A stretch of DNA of 64,000 nucleotides from Methanosarcinaceae archaeon (GCA_020055655.1 JAIPUR010000004.1:1-64000); one strand, 5' to 3'; positions 49,793 through 60,148 are shown, counted from the stretch's first letter. A program made the numbers and translations. The notes: generated by a model from the sequence alone, not told the origin.

Positions 49793-50986
49793 ATGAGGGT
49801 TTATGATAAATCAATCATCAAAGTGAATGCAAGTACTGTAAACGGAAAAATAGTACTCGATACTGAAGGTCCGTTGTCTCCTGTGGCCAAACCAGTAATA
49901 AAAAGCATAAATAAGATCTTCCAGGAAGAAAAACCAATATCTTCTGATGAGGATAACATAATTTTCTCCACGTGGCTACCTCCTATGCCAGGTCCTGTCT
50001 TCAATAGGATGATCAGTGCCGAGGTTGCTTCTATTCTTAAAAGAAGGGTGCCTGATCAATTTTCGATCGCTATCACAGGCAAATGTCCAAATGATTGTAT
50101 TCATTGTGGTGCAGCGGGTACTGTGATAGATCCTGAGTTGAGCTTTGATGAAATTAATAGGACAATAGATCAGGCTCTTGATCTTGGTACTCATTATGTC
50201 TCTTTTGATGGTGGTGAAACCATGCTTCGTAAAGATCTTGTTGAGATGGTTGCCAGGGTTGACAAGAGTCGCTCTGTGGCAACATGTTTCACATCCGGGT
50301 ACGCGCTTAATGAGCAAAGGGCCATAGATCTTAAAAATGCAGGACTCTATGCAGCCCATGTGAGTCTTGACAGTCCGCACGAGGCTGAGCATGACCGTGT
50401 CAGGGGCAGAACGGGTGCATTCAGGGACACAGTAAATGGAGTTAAAAACGTATTGAATGCAGGTATTCTTGCTGATCTCTTTGTGGTAGTATCTCCTGAT
50501 AATATTGATGATCTTGATGGTTTCTATGATTTTGCAGTAGATATGGGCATGCAGGAAATGTCTATTTATGAGATCGTTGCCGTAGGACGATGGCTGGAAC
50601 ATGAGGATGAGGTTATTTCCAAGAATGACGTGAAGCGTCTGGGGGATTTCCACAAGTCTATGAACCGAAAGGTCGAAGGTCCAAGGGTTACCTCTTTCCC
50701 TTATTTCATGGGTCCTGATCAATTTGGTTGCTTTGCAGGAAGGCGATGGATGCATACTACTGCCGGCGGGGATGTATTGCCATGTGCCTATACTCCGATC
50801 TCCTTTGGTAATATTCGCGAGGATGATCTTGGAACTATCTGGAAGCGTATGGGTAAGCATGTGGCATATAGGTGCTCTGCAGAATATTGTATGATGCGCA
50901 ATCCTGAATTTAGAAGTGAATATATCCATACTATTCCTGAAGATGAAAGTTTGCCGTTTAGGATATATCTTCATAATTCTAAATAA
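49793..50986 (+). CDS. Radical SAM protein with C-terminal Cys region, function unknown
   Basis: A 397-residue radical SAM enzyme. The cluster motif is ITGKCPNDCIHCGAAG, with SFDGGETMLRKDLV as the GGE element and SLDSPHEAEHDRVRGRTGAF in the barrel. The C-terminal part has cysteines in FGCFAGRRWMHTTAGG, DVLPCAYTP and RCSAEYCMM, a SPASM-like arrangement. The first 100 residues are a separate N-terminal part. Start: ATG at 49793 after CAGGTGA; the open frame before it overlaps the prenyl synthase. Only 16 bp separates it from that gene, so it may modify a prenylated quinone-like compound such as methanophenazine. It is not AhbC by its motif. Confidence 0.8.
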   Translation: MRVYDKSIIKVNASTVNGKIVLDTEGPLSPVAKPVIKSINKIFQEEKPISSDEDNIIFSTWLPPMPGPVFNRMISAEVASILKRRVPDQFSIAITGKCPNDCIHCGAAGTVIDPELSFDEINRTIDQALDLGTHYVSFDGGETMLRKDLVEMVARVDKSRSVATCFTSGYALNEQRAIDLKNAGLYAAHVSLDSPHEAEHDRVRGRTGAFRDTVNGVKNVLNAGILADLFVVVSPDNIDDLDGFYDFAVDMGMQEMSIYEIVAVGRWLEHEDEVISKNDVKRLGDFHKSMNRKVEGPRVTSFPYFMGPDQFGCFAGRRWMHTTAGGDVLPCAYTPISFGNIREDDLGTIWKRMGKHVAYRCSAEYCMMRNPEFRSEYIHTIPEDESLPFRIYLHNSK

Positions 50987-51143
50987 TGGGGTTTTGGCTC
51001 TCCTTTTTTTTATTCTCCTCATAGAAACTTTTACAAATCCACGTTGGTATTTTTATACTCTCGTTAATAATTATTTACATGTGTGTAACTTTGCACTGTA
51101 GTGATAAATCATTATCAATGTATCCAAAAACGCCTTCGAAACA

Positions 51144-51151
51144 TTTATATG
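51144..51151 (+). promoter_or_regulatory. TATA box of the ATP synthase operon
   Basis: TTTATATG preceded by CGAAAC (BRE-like), 69 bp before the ahaH start. It is the only strong promoter signal in front of the ten-gene operon. Confidence 0.6.
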
Positions 51152-51219
51152 TGATTTAACAGTAGATGATGTAATTTATTCGACATAACTATTAAACCAA
51201 TCATCATATGAGGAGTAGC

Positions 51220-51546
51220 ATGGCCAAAGATAAAATCTTGTCAGAAATTAAAGAGGCAGAGGGCAATGCACGCAGAATGGTTGAAGAAAGCATTAAGCAG
51301 AAGAATGATCGCATTGCAAGTGCTCGTTCTGAGGCCCGTGAAATCCTTAAACAGGCCGAGATTGATGCACAAACATCTGCAAAAAGTGCACTGAAGTCTG
51401 CGGAAGAATCGCTCGCTTCTGAAAAAGAAAAAATCATTCAGGAAGGCAAGGCCGAAGCGGCTAAGATCTCTCAAAGCGCGGAGTCTAAGGTTGAAGAGGC
51501 TGTTCAGAGTTTATTATCAGAGTTTGAGAGGGCAATACATGCTTGA
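51220..51546 (+). CDS. ahaH: A-type ATP synthase subunit H
   Basis: A 108-residue, almost fully alpha-helical and highly charged subunit ([40 protein letters not shown]), forming the coiled-coil peripheral stalk with subunit E. GGAG sits four bases before the ATG at 51220; the ATG at 51208 overlaps that signal and is rejected. The last eight bases overlap the ahaI start. First gene of the operon H-I-K-E-C-F-A-B-D-G, the known Methanosarcina order. Confidence 0.92.
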   Translation: MAKDKILSEIKEAEGNARRMVEESIKQKNDRIASARSEAREILKQAEIDAQTSAKSALKSAEESLASEKEKIIQEGKAEAAKISQSAESKVEEAVQSLLSEFERAIHA

Positions 51547-53470
51547 ACCAAAACGGATGAGCCGGGCCGTAATCGTCGGTCATAAAAGTATTCTTGAAGC
51601 AACTGTTGATGCTTTGTATACTGCTAATCTGTTTCAGATGGAAGATTTTGTTGAGGATGGTTCAGGCCTAGAGATAGGAACACCTACTGGGAATGTTAGT
51701 GAAGTTTCAAAGAAGATTGTTCAGATTCGTTCAATTGCCAGCATGCTTGGTATTAAGGATAAGGAAGCCAAGAAGCAGAATGAAAATGACGTACTTCGTG
51801 ACCTGGATGCCAAGTTAAATGAGCTTGATTCCGAGTTAACACGTAGGGCCGATAAAAAGAGCAAACTTGAAGCAGAACTGAAAGATATAGATTCTACTAA
51901 GAAAGAATTAGTTCCTTTTACAAATATCGATCTTGATCTGGGACTTTACCGGGGATATGACAGTCTGGTGGTTTTTGTAGGTCACGTAAAAGAAGATCCT
52001 GGTGTAGTAGTTTCTAACCGTATCTCTTCTTTTGATTATTTCTATGATCCAAAGGAGGGCGTTGTTGCACTCTTTGCAGCAAAGGCCGACTCAGGTGTTG
52101 TCTCTGAAGCACTTTCCAGCGTTGGATTCAGGGAAATTCGGGTTCCTGATGTAAGCGGAATGCCTGCAACTCTTATTTCCGATCTTGAAAAGAAGGAAGC
52201 AGAGATTGTACAGCAGATGGCTGCATTAGATGCAGAAGTGGAATCCTTGAATGACAAATACGCTGATTTCATTCTTGCAAGCGATGAAGTCCTTTCTATA
52301 CAAACAGAAAAGTCAGAAGCACCACTTAAAATAGCTACATCTGATAGTACTTTTATCATAGACGGTTGGGTGCTATCTGAGGATTATGACAAACTCAATA
52401 GTGTAGTTGAATCCGCAACAAACGGACGTGCATTTGTTAGTGAGCAGGAGATCTCACACGAGGCTGAGGACCTTGTTCCGGTAGAATACAACAATTCAAA
52501 GGCTGCTTCACCTTTTGAAGCGATCATGGATCTCTATTCCCGTCCAAATTACAAGGAACTTGATCCAAGTTCTATAATATTCATTACTTTCCCTCTTTTC
52601 TATGGTATGATCCTTGGTGACATGGGCTATGCAGCCATTCTTTTGACCCTTGCGTTTGTCCTTAAGAAAGTCATATCAATAGAAGCTGTAAAACCTTTAC
52701 TAAACATTCTGATATATTGTCAGATATCGACCTTGATATTTGGTGTGCTTTACGGTGAATTCCTTGGATTCCCATTAGCGAGTTTCCACTCTTCTCCTGG
52801 TCTGATCCCTGGCTTTGAAACAATAGATCTGTTCGCTTCTCCGTTTGGAGGGGAGGTTATTACATATCCTGTACACAGGAGCCATCTTGTAATGACTATG
52901 ATCGCTGTAACTTTCCTTATTGGTTTTATCCATCTTGCAACCGGATTCATGTTTGGATTCATCAATGTAAAGAAGCAGCATGGTGTTGTAGAAGCTATCT
53001 TTGAGAAAGGAAGCTGGCTTGTTATACAGCTAGGTCTCGTACTTGCGGTACTTGGTGCACTGGGCACGCTACCTGTCGAAATAGGTGTCGGTGCTTTAGT
53101 CATCGGTCTCATAATGCTTGTTAAAGGAGAGGGTATCAATGGAGTTGTCGAATTACCGGCACTTCTAAGTAATTCATTGTCCTACACGCGTGTAATCGCA
53201 GTAGGATTGTCATCTATCTATATCGCCTCAACTGTTAACGAGATGGCGTTTGGTATGATCTGGCAACCAGGTACATCTATAGGTTTTATGACAATAATCG
53301 CAATAATTGTGTTCTTAGCAGGACACACATTAAACACTGTACTGAGTATTATTGCCCCCGGATTACATTCACTCAGGTTACAGTATGTAGAATTCTTTGG
53401 TAAATTCTACAAAGGTGGGGGACGCAAATATAGTCCATTTGGATATACTAGAAAATACACGGAGGATTAA
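51539..53470 (+). CDS. ahaI: A-type ATP synthase subunit I (a-subunit)
   Basis: A 643-residue membrane subunit. Residues 1-340 form the cytosolic domain with two coiled coils that attach to the E/H stalks ([20 protein letters not shown] and [20 protein letters not shown]). The rest has seven or eight membrane helices forming the ion half-channels, with [18 protein letters not shown] and the conserved Arg-containing [17 protein letters not shown]. The ATG at 51539 overlaps ahaH and has GAGAGGG upstream. Ion flow between this subunit and the AhaK ring drives rotation. Confidence 0.95.
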   Translation: MLEPKRMSRAVIVGHKSILEATVDALYTANLFQMEDFVEDGSGLEIGTPTGNVSEVSKKIVQIRSIASMLGIKDKEAKKQNENDVLRDLDAKLNELDSELTRRADKKSKLEAELKDIDSTKKELVPFTNIDLDLGLYRGYDSLVVFVGHVKEDPGVVVSNRISSFDYFYDPKEGVVALFAAKADSGVVSEALSSVGFREIRVPDVSGMPATLISDLEKKEAEIVQQMAALDAEVESLNDKYADFILASDEVLSIQTEKSEAPLKIATSDSTFIIDGWVLSEDYDKLNSVVESATNGRAFVSEQEISHEAEDLVPVEYNNSKAASPFEAIMDLYSRPNYKELDPSSIIFITFPLFYGMILGDMGYAAILLTLAFVLKKVISIEAVKPLLNILIYCQISTLIFGVLYGEFLGFPLASFHSSPGLIPGFETIDLFASPFGGEVITYPVHRSHLVMTMIAVTFLIGFIHLATGFMFGFINVKKQHGVVEAIFEKGSWLVIQLGLVLAVLGALGTLPVEIGVGALVIGLIMLVKGEGINGVVELPALLSNSLSYTRVIAVGLSSIYIASTVNEMAFGMIWQPGTSIGFMTIIAIIVFLAGHTLNTVLSIIAPGLHSLRLQYVEFFGKFYKGGGRKYSPFGYTRKYTED

Positions 53471-53474
53471 GAAT

Positions 53475-53735
53475 ATGTCAACAGAAGTAGTAGCAGCAGA
53501 AACAGCAGTAAACACAGTAGTCGATAACTCAGCAGGATTAAAAGCAATAGGTGCAGCACTTGCAGTATCCGCAACAGGCTTTGCATCAGCATGGACAGAG
53601 AAAGAGATCGGTTGTGCAGCAATTGGTGCAATGACAGAGAACGAAAACCTTTTCGGTAAAGGTTTGATTCTCACTGTAATTCCAGAAACAATTGTTATCT
53701 TCGGTCTTGTAGTTTCATTGTTGATCATCAGCTAA
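53475..53735 (+). CDS. ahaK: A-type ATP synthase proteolipid subunit K (c-subunit)
   Basis: An 86-residue hairpin of two membrane helices: KAIGAALAVSATGFASAW and the second helix LILTVIPETIVIFGLVVSLL with the ion-binding carboxylate E71 in the PET motif. An N-terminal stretch of about 20 polar residues precedes the first helix. GGAGGA at 53461-53466 is the strongest ribosome-binding site of the operon, matching the high copy number needed for the ring. Codon usage is strongly biased. A stable hairpin follows the stop codon. Confidence 0.95.
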   Translation: MSTEVVAAETAVNTVVDNSAGLKAIGAALAVSATGFASAWTEKEIGCAAIGAMTENENLFGKGLILTVIPETIVIFGLVVSLLIIS

Positions 53736-53740
53736 ATCAG

Positions 53741-53764
53741 TTTAAGAGCATTTTTGCTCTTAAA
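53741..53764 (+). terminator. Intercistronic hairpin between ahaK and ahaE
   Basis: TTTAAGAGCA (53741-53750) and TGCTCTTAAA (53755-53764) form a perfect 10-bp stem with a TTTT loop, six bases after the ahaK stop. It probably stabilises or partly terminates the mRNA so that more K than E is made. Confidence 0.65.
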
Positions 53765-53784
53765 TTTATTGAAGGTGTATGAGC

Positions 53785-54336
53785 ATGGGACTTGAAACTG
53801 TTTTAAAGGATATCGTTGAAGCTTCGCAAGCAGAAGTATCCAAAATCAATTCCGAAGCAGACTCCGAGGTTTCTTCAATTCTTGATGAAGCCAGAGATGG
53901 TGCTAAGAGAATTGTTGGCGAGCGTCTTGCGAAGGTAGAAGACGATGTTAAATATATCAGACAACAAGAAATATCCAGTGCAAATCTTGAAGTGAAGCGC
54001 ACATTGCTCAATGCACGCAAGGAAATTCTCGATAACGTATATGTTCAGGCTGTAGAGGCCATCTCTGCATTCTCTCTTGAAAAGAACGAAGAACTTCTTA
54101 AGGCGCTCATTGATAAATATGAGTCCGAGGGTGCTAAGATCTATTCCAACAAGGAATCTGCAGAAATTGTCAAAAAGCTATCATCTCTCGAATATGGTGG
54201 GGACATCGAATGTCTCGGTGGAATCCTCATCGAGAGTGAAGATGGTAATGTCAGATTGGATTATACTTACGATGTTATCCTAAAGAGCGTGAACGAGCGG
54301 TTGTTGAAACAGACATCTGACATCTTTTTCGGGTGA
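53785..54336 (+). CDS. ahaE: A-type ATP synthase subunit E
   Basis: A 183-residue peripheral-stalk subunit: a long N-terminal helix (SQAEVSKINSEADSEVSSIL, RIVGERLAKVEDDVKYIRQQ) that pairs with AhaH, then a globular C-terminal domain (GGDIECLGGILIESEDGNVRLDYTYD). The start may be ATG at 53779 or 53785; MGLET at 53785 agrees better with related proteins and has GGTG seven bases upstream. It lies after the ahaK hairpin and 7 bp before ahaC. Confidence 0.93.
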   Translation: MGLETVLKDIVEASQAEVSKINSEADSEVSSILDEARDGAKRIVGERLAKVEDDVKYIRQQEISSANLEVKRTLLNARKEILDNVYVQAVEAISAFSLEKNEELLKALIDKYESEGAKIYSNKESAEIVKKLSSLEYGGDIECLGGILIESEDGNVRLDYTYDVILKSVNERLLKQTSDIFFG

Positions 54337-54343
54337 TTTCTAA

Positions 54344-55435
54344 ATGGAGCTGTTGCAGAAATTAAGACGTTATTATCCAGGATCACGAAAAAAAGGCGGA
54401 TCACGAAAGAAAGGTAGTTCTAATTACGCGTATACTACTACACGTGTTCGTGCTATGAAAGTGCACCTTTTTCCAAAGGAAACTTATCCACGACTTATGA
54501 ACATGGACCTCAATGAGATGACCAGATTTATCCAAGAATCCAAGTATAAAGATGCTATTGATGAAATGGCAAGAAATTATAAAGGCGTAGATCTAATCGA
54601 GAACGCTTTGAACAGAAACCTTGCTGTTACTTTCACCAAGTTGATCGATATTTCTGAAGGTGAACTGAATCTTTTGATCTCTGAACAACTTAAAGAATAT
54701 GATATATGGAATATCAAAACCATCCTTAGGGGGAAGTATTGTAATGCTTCCACAGAAGAGATCATGGAGGCAATTGTTGCAGCAGGCAGCATGCACTATA
54801 CAGAATTTGCAGAACTTGCTTCAAAAGATACATATCAGGAAGTTATCTCTGAACTTGTAGAAAGTGAGTATTATCCAATACTGGAGCAATATACTGGTGA
54901 TAATCTAGATGATATCGAAAATCAGCTCGATAAGAAGTATTATGCTGATCTGTTCGATGTAATTGGATTAGCCAAATCCAAAGATCGTAAGTTGTTTGCT
55001 AATTTCACACGAACAGGAATTGATGTCAAAAATTTGATGACCCTTTTCCGTTTGAAGAAATCTGGAATGACCGATCCTGAGTATATGGATCTTATGATCG
55101 ATGGTGGATCTCAGATGACACTCGTGGATATCGAAAGGATGCTGGATCTTCCTTTTGAAGAATTCATTGCAGAACTTGAGAATTACCCATGTTGGGATGA
55201 GATCTCTGATGTGGTGAGTTCAGATATGGAGTCATTGTCCATTGTAGAATCCAGGCTGAAAAAATACAGACTTAAATCTGCAATAAGCTCTTCACGTTTT
55301 TATCCGTTATCAATAGTACCAATTATGGACTACATGCTTAGCAAAAAGAATGAGGTTAACAACCTGCGGATAATTATACGTGGAAAAGCTGCCAATCTTG
55401 GAGATGACTTTATCAGGGAACAATTGGTGATTTGA
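54344..55435 (+). CDS. ahaC: A-type ATP synthase subunit C
   Basis: A 363-residue funnel-shaped subunit that links the central stalk to the proteolipid ring. Family stretches are [54 protein letters not shown] and [20 protein letters not shown] Lys/Arg/Gly-rich N-terminal repeat ([13 protein letters not shown]) precedes the usual start of the family and is an oddity. The final TGA overlaps the ahaF ATG (TGATG). Confidence 0.93.
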   Translation: MELLQKLRRYYPGSRKKGGSRKKGSSNYAYTTTRVRAMKVHLFPKETYPRLMNMDLNEMTRFIQESKYKDAIDEMARNYKGVDLIENALNRNLAVTFTKLIDISEGELNLLISEQLKEYDIWNIKTILRGKYCNASTEEIMEAIVAAGSMHYTEFAELASKDTYQEVISELVESEYYPILEQYTGDNLDDIENQLDKKYYADLFDVIGLAKSKDRKLFANFTRTGIDVKNLMTLFRLKKSGMTDPEYMDLMIDGGSQMTLVDIERMLDLPFEEFIAELENYPCWDEISDVVSSDMESLSIVESRLKKYRLKSAISSSRFYPLSIVPIMDYMLSKKNEVNNLRIIIRGKAANLGDDFIREQLVI

Positions 55436-55734
55436 TGGAATTGGCAGTAGTCGGATCCAGTCAGTTTGTAACAGGTTTTAGGCTGGCAGGCATAAAAAAA
55501 ATATTTGAAGTTAATGATAGCGAACTTGAAGCTGCTGTGAAAACTGTACTTGAAGACCGGGAAATCGGTATTCTGGTTATGCACGGTGATGATTTAGGCA
55601 AGCTACCGGAAGTATTGAGTAACACGATCAACGATTCTGTTGAACCAACTGTTGTAGCTCTCGGTGGTAGCGGTGAAAGTTCTAACCTAAGGGATAAAAT
55701 AAAGCAATCGGTAGGTGTTGATCTGTGGAAATGA
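55435..55734 (+). CDS. ahaF: A-type ATP synthase subunit F
   Basis: A 99-residue Rossmann-like central-stalk subunit: [33 protein letters not shown] and [13 protein letters not shown]. It regulates rotation with subunit D. Start: ATG at 55435, overlapping the ahaC stop; TTG at 55432 is an alternative. Its end overlaps the ahaA start by ten bases, so C, F and A are translationally coupled. Confidence 0.93.
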   Translation: MELAVVGSSQFVTGFRLAGIKKIFEVNDSELEAAVKTVLEDREIGILVMHGDDLGKLPEVLSNTINDSVEPTVVALGGSGESSNLRDKIKQSVGVDLWK

Positions 55735-57461
55735 AAGGTGAAATTTATCGAGTGGCCGGACCTGTTGTTACAATTATGGGCATTAAACCAAAGATGTATG
55801 ATGTGGTTCACGTCGGTAACGAGGGTTTAATGGGTGAAGTCATCAAAATAGAAGGTGACAAGGCCACTGTTCAGGTATATGAAGATACATCTGGTGTCAA
55901 ACCAGGTGAACCTGTAGTTAATACTGGCATGTCTCTCTCAGTAGAGCTTGGTCCAGGTTTATTAGAAAGTATTTATGATGGTATCCAGAGACCTCTTAAG
56001 GTTCTCCAGGAACAAATGGGTGACTTCATTCAGAGAGGAGTTACAGCTGATGGACTTGACCGTGAAAGGGTCTGGGACTTCAAGGCAGTAGCTTCCGTTG
56101 GTGATGTGGTCGAAGGCGGAGATGTTATCGGTGTTGTTCAGGAAACGATGAATGTTGAGCACAAGATCATGGTGCCACCAACAGTTTCAGGAACTATCAA
56201 GGACGTAAGATCTGGTGATTTTAAAGTTGATGATACAGTATGTACTCTTGAAGATGGTACTGAATTATCAATGGTTCAGAAATGGCCTGTAAGATTGCCT
56301 CGTCCTGTTACAAAGAAACTAATGCCAACAAAACCTTTGATCACAGGTCAGAGGATTCTTGATGGTCTCTTCCCAGTTGCAAAAGGTGGTACTGCAGCTA
56401 TTCCAGGTCCATTCGGATCAGGAAAGACAGTTACCCAGCAGCAACTTGCAAAATGGAGTGACACCGATATTGTGGTTTATATCGGATGTGGCGAACGTGG
56501 AAACGAAATGGCTGATGTACTGAACGAGTTCCCGGAACTCCAGGACCCTAAGACCGGCCGTCCACTCATGGAACGTACTGTTCTTATCGCAAACACATCC
56601 AACATGCCTGTGGCTGCTCGTGAAGCATCTGTATATACAGGTATCACAATTGCAGAATATTACCGTGATATGGGATACGATGTATCACTCATGGCTGACT
56701 CAACATCAAGATGGGCAGAAGCAATGAGGGAAATCTCATCAAGGCTTGAAGAAATGCCTGGTGAAGAAGGTTATCCGGCATACCTCTCTGCTAGACTTTC
56801 TGAGTTCTATGAGAGAGCAGGATGTGTACACTCATTATCCGGAGAAGAAGGCTCAATTACAGTTATTGGAGCAGTATCTCCACCTGGTGGTGACTTCTCT
56901 GAGCCTGTTACACAGAACACACTCCGTATTGTCAAGGTATTCTGGGCACTGGATGCAAAGCTTGCACAAAGAAGACACTTCCCATCCATTAACTGGTTGA
57001 CAAGTTACAGTTTGTATACTGAGGGTCTTTCCGGTTGGTTTGGTGAAAACGTTTCACCTGAATGGGTATCACTCAGGAACAATGCAATGGATATGCTCCA
57101 GCAGGAATCCGAACTTCAGGAGATCGTTCAGCTTGTAGGTTCAGATGCACTTCCAGAGAACCAGCAACTAATTCTTGAAATTTGCCGTATGCTAAGGGAA
57201 TATTTCCTTCAGCAGAATGCATTCCACCCAGTTGACACATATTGTTCATTCGATAAGCAGTACAAGTTGCTGAAATCAATATCTACCTATGGTGACAAGG
57301 CAATGATAGCTCTTGAATCCGGAATTCCAATGTCAGAGATATTGGCTCTTGAATCCAAGGACGATCTTGCAAAGGTCAAGTTCGAAGAGGACTTTGACGG
57401 TGTATTGAATGAGGTTCTTGCAAAGATGGACAAAGAGTTTGCAAAGCTTGGAGGTAATTAA
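55725..57461 (+). CDS. ahaA: A-type ATP synthase catalytic subunit A
   Basis: A 578-residue catalytic subunit. The P-loop is G228-PFGSGKT, the non-homologous insertion of A-type subunits lies at about residues 110-200, and the nucleotide-site stretches [35 protein letters not shown] and [20 protein letters not shown] are intact. GTG at 55725 is chosen because [15 protein letters not shown] aligns with related proteins; the ATG at 55731 would lose two residues. It binds ATP with subunit B in the A3B3 head. Confidence 0.96.
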   Translation: MEMKGEIYRVAGPVVTIMGIKPKMYDVVHVGNEGLMGEVIKIEGDKATVQVYEDTSGVKPGEPVVNTGMSLSVELGPGLLESIYDGIQRPLKVLQEQMGDFIQRGVTADGLDRERVWDFKAVASVGDVVEGGDVIGVVQETMNVEHKIMVPPTVSGTIKDVRSGDFKVDDTVCTLEDGTELSMVQKWPVRLPRPVTKKLMPTKPLITGQRILDGLFPVAKGGTAAIPGPFGSGKTVTQQQLAKWSDTDIVVYIGCGERGNEMADVLNEFPELQDPKTGRPLMERTVLIANTSNMPVAAREASVYTGITIAEYYRDMGYDVSLMADSTSRWAEAMREISSRLEEMPGEEGYPAYLSARLSEFYERAGCVHSLSGEEGSITVIGAVSPPGGDFSEPVTQNTLRIVKVFWALDAKLAQRRHFPSINWLTSYSLYTEGLSGWFGENVSPEWVSLRNNAMDMLQQESELQEIVQLVGSDALPENQQLILEICRMLREYFLQQNAFHPVDTYCSFDKQYKLLKSISTYGDKAMIALESGIPMSEILALESKDDLAKVKFEEDFDGVLNEVLAKMDKEFAKLGGN

Positions 57462-57462
57462 A

Positions 57463-58842
57463 ATGACCAAGGAATATAAGACAATCACAGAGATAGCAGG
57501 ACCACTGATCTTCCTTGAGAAGACCGAGCCTGTTGGCTATGGTGAACTTGTTCACATTAACCTTCCAGACGGTACAACAAAGAGAGGTCAGGTTCTTGAC
57601 AGTTCCGCCGATGTTGTTGCAGTTCAGGTATTCGAAGGAACCGGTGGACTCAATGAAGAATCCGGTGTAGTTTTCAGCGGTGAGACCATTAAACTCCCTG
57701 TGTCCAAGGACATGTTAGGTCGTATCCTTTCCGGTTCAGGAGAACCATTGGATGGCGGTCCAAGCATAATTCCGGAAGACAGGGTAGATGTAAATGGTGC
57801 ATCAATGAACCCATACTCCAGAATGCCTCCAGAGGATTTCATTCAGACAGGTATCTCTACCATTGATGGTACTAACACTCTTGTTCGTGGCCAGAAGCTT
57901 CCTATTTTCTCAGGATCAGGTCTGCCACACAACGAGATCGCACTTCAGATCGCACGTCAGGCAAAGGTTCCTGGATCCGATGAGGATTTTGCAGTAGTTT
58001 TCGCTGCAATGGGTATTACAAACGAAGAAGCTCAGTATTTCATGCAGGACTTCGAGAAGACTGGTGCTCTTGAAAGAGCTGTAGTTTTCCTTAACCTTGC
58101 AGATGACCCTGCTGTGGAACGTATTGTTACTCCAAGGATGGCATTGACAGCTGCAGAGTATCTTGCATACGAACATGATATGCACGTACTTGTTATCCTT
58201 ACTGATATCACAAACTATTGTGAAGCACTCCGTCAGATGGGTGCAGCTCGTGAAGAAGTTCCAGGAAGACGTGGTTATCCAGGTTATATGTACACTGATC
58301 TTGCATCACTCTATGAGCGTGCAGGTGTTATCAAGGGCTTGAAGGGTTCAGTAACTCAGTTCTCGATCCTGACCATGCCTGGTGACGATATAACTCACCC
58401 GATTCCTGACCTGTCCGGATATATTACAGAAGGGCAGATCGTAGTTTCAAGGGAACTTCACAGAAAGGGTATTTACCCACCTATCAATGTACTTCCATCA
58501 CTTTCCCGTCTGATGAACTCAGGTATTGGTGACGGAAAGACAAGGGATGATCACAAAGCTGTATCTGACCAGATGTATGCTGGTTATGCAGAAGGTCGTG
58601 ACTTGAGAGGTCTTGTTGCTATTGTAGGTAAAGAAGCATTGTCTGAAAGGGATCAGAGAATTCTTGAGTTTGCAGACCTTTTCGAGGACAGATTTGTTCG
58701 TCAGGGAAGGGATGAGAACAGGACAATTGAGGATACATTATCAGTTTCCTGGGAAATCCTGTCAGAGCTTCCTGAATCTTTACTTACCAGAATTGACAAC
58801 AAGTACATAGACAAGTACCACCCTGCTCACAAGAGCAATTAA
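57463..58842 (+). CDS. ahaB: A-type ATP synthase subunit B
   Basis: A 459-residue regulatory head subunit. Seen: [63 protein letters not shown] (the degenerate P-loop position SGSGLPHN) and [23 protein letters not shown] at 57463 follows GAGGTAATTAA, one base after the ahaA stop. No departure from the family is apparent. Confidence 0.96.
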   Translation: MTKEYKTITEIAGPLIFLEKTEPVGYGELVHINLPDGTTKRGQVLDSSADVVAVQVFEGTGGLNEESGVVFSGETIKLPVSKDMLGRILSGSGEPLDGGPSIIPEDRVDVNGASMNPYSRMPPEDFIQTGISTIDGTNTLVRGQKLPIFSGSGLPHNEIALQIARQAKVPGSDEDFAVVFAAMGITNEEAQYFMQDFEKTGALERAVVFLNLADDPAVERIVTPRMALTAAEYLAYEHDMHVLVILTDITNYCEALRQMGAAREEVPGRRGYPGYMYTDLASLYERAGVIKGLKGSVTQFSILTMPGDDITHPIPDLSGYITEGQIVVSRELHRKGIYPPINVLPSLSRLMNSGIGDGKTRDDHKAVSDQMYAGYAEGRDLRGLVAIVGKEALSERDQRILEFADLFEDRFVRQGRDENRTIEDTLSVSWEILSELPESLLTRIDNKYIDKYHPAHKSN

Positions 58843-58860
58843 GTGGTCAGGTGAACTAAC

Positions 58861-59478
58861 ATGGGCGTAAAAGATGTAACACCAACTCGTTCCGAACTCA
58901 TTGAGCTTAAGAAGAAGATCAAACTCTCGCAAGGCGGTCACAAACTGCTTAAAATGAAGAGAGATGGACTTATCCTTGAGTTCTTCGAGATCCTCAGCAA
59001 AGCTAGGGATGTCCGGTCTGAGCTGGATGTCGCCTATGAAGAAGCTTCCAAAAAGATAGGTATTGCAAATGCTGTTGACGGTGTCATTAGCGTCAAATCC
59101 ACAGCTTTCTCACTTAAGGGTACTCCTGAAGTTGAACTTGAAAGCCGTAACATAATGGGTGTCGTCGTTCCAAAGATCGAGTCCTCAAGTGTTAAGAAAT
59201 CCATAGACGAACGTGGCTATGGTGTTCTTGGTACCAGCTCATACATAGATGAGTCAGCAGATGCTTATGAGATCCTTGTTGAGAATATTATCCTTGCTGC
59301 AGAGATCGAGACCACAATGAAGAAACTTCTTGATGATATCGAGAAGACAAAACGACGTGTAAATGCTCTCGAATTCAAGGTAATTCCAGAACTTGAGGAA
59401 GCAATGGCCTTCATTAGGCTCCGTCTTGAAGAGATGGAAAGAGAAAACACTTTCAGACTTAAAAGGATCAAAGGATAA
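58861..59478 (+). CDS. ahaD: A-type ATP synthase subunit D
   Basis: A 205-residue central-stalk subunit made of two long helices: TPTRSELIELKKKIKLSQGG, HKLLKMKRDGLILEFFEILS and, at the end, RRVNALEFKVIPELEEAMAF. It is the rotor shaft inside the A3B3 head. GGTGA precedes the ATG by six bases. Confidence 0.95.
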   Translation: MGVKDVTPTRSELIELKKKIKLSQGGHKLLKMKRDGLILEFFEILSKARDVRSELDVAYEEASKKIGIANAVDGVISVKSTAFSLKGTPEVELESRNIMGVVVPKIESSSVKKSIDERGYGVLGTSSYIDESADAYEILVENIILAAEIETTMKKLLDDIEKTKRRVNALEFKVIPELEEAMAFIRLRLEEMERENTFRLKRIKG

Positions 59479-59487
59479 TACTTCTTT

Positions 59488-59655
59488 ATGTTTGATGATC
59501 CAATTGATCGACCGACTTTGGTCGATCGATTCATTCTTTTTATGGCCAGGCCTGAAAACCTTGCCAGGATTATAAACTGGGTATGGAGAATTTCTATACT
59601 AATGCTTCTTATGGGCTATGTGCTAATTTATATGCAGATAAAAGGTACATTTTAA
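59488..59655 (+). CDS. ahaG: A-type ATP synthase subunit G
   Basis: A 55-residue protein beginning MFDDPIDRPTLVDRF, with ARPENLARIINWVW and a hydrophobic helix (ISILMLLMGYVLIYM) near the C-terminus. Methanosarcina has a small, hydrophobic-tailed gene ahaG at this position after ahaD; its role is unclear. The start may instead be the internal ATG at 59542. A hairpin covers codons 5-15. The AGGATAA upstream is 11 bases away, so expression may be low. Confidence 0.7.
   Translation: MFDDPIDRPTLVDRFILFMARPENLARIINWVWRISILMLLMGYVLIYMQIKGTF
59502..59531 (+). terminator. 12-bp hairpin inside the start of ahaG
   Basis: AATTGATCGACC (59502-59513) pairs with GGTCGATCGATT (59520-59531) with one T:G wobble around a six-base loop, followed by CATTCTTTTTA. 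It has the form of an attenuator lying within the coding start of ahaG. Confidence 0.55.
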
Positions 59656-59668
59656 ATACTGTTATTTT

Positions 59669-60148
59669 TTATGAGCTCATCTCAATAAGCTTATCAAGTA
59701 CTTTTTGAGCATGCTCCTTTGTTCTTACATTATTCCAGATCTTTGCAATTTTACCTTCAGGGCCGATGAGGAATGTAGTTCTCACAGTTCCCATATATTC
59801 CTTGCCGTAGTTCTTTTTCATTCTCCATACGCCGTAGGCCTGCTGTACCTCTGTACTTTCGTCTGATAGTAATGTTATTGCAAGTTCTTTTTTCTCAATG
59901 AATTTCTGGTGCGATAGCACAGTATCTTTGCTGTTACCCAGAATGACGGCATTGTTTTTTGCAAATTCCTCTTTAAGGGCTGTGAAATCCTGTGCCTCCT
60001 TTGTGCAGCCTGATGTATTATCTCTGGGGTAGAAATAGAGCACTATCCATTTTCCTTTAAGATCTTTCAAGCATACAGTTTCATTAGTCTGGTCAGGGAG
60101 GCAAAAGTCAGGTGCATCCTGTCCTTCTGATAATTGTTCATTGGTCAT
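59669..60148 (-). CDS. Peroxiredoxin, BCP/thiol peroxidase type
   Basis: A 159-residue thioredoxin-fold peroxidase. Seen: LSEGQDAPDFCLPDQTNE, YFYPRDNTSGCTKEAQDFTA with the peroxidatic Cys in the P-D-x-T-x-x-C context, and VRTTFLIGPEGKI. The resolving cysteine is less clear: the nearby T-S-G-C-T-K-E lacks the second Cys five residues later seen in E. coli BCP. It reduces peroxides with thioredoxin. ATG at 60148 follows GGTGA. It converges with the ATP synthase operon, 13 bp away. Confidence 0.9.
   Translation of the reverse strand: MTNEQLSEGQDAPDFCLPDQTNETVCLKDLKGKWIVLYFYPRDNTSGCTKEAQDFTALKEEFAKNNAVILGNSKDTVLSHQKFIEKKELAITLLSDESTEVQQAYGVWRMKKNYGKEYMGTVRTTFLIGPEGKIAKIWNNVRTKEHAQKVLDKLIEMSS

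Noticed and set aside
49793-50986. AhbC, the missing heme-pathway radical SAM enzyme
   Set aside because: The cluster motif (CPNDCIHC) and the N-terminal domain differ from what I know of AhbC; proximity to ahb genes alone is not enough.
49976-51022. Minus-strand open frame of about 348 codons opposite the radical SAM gene
   Set aside because: Its composition (many Ile, Arg, His, Cys) and lack of motifs mark it as a shadow of the plus-strand enzyme.
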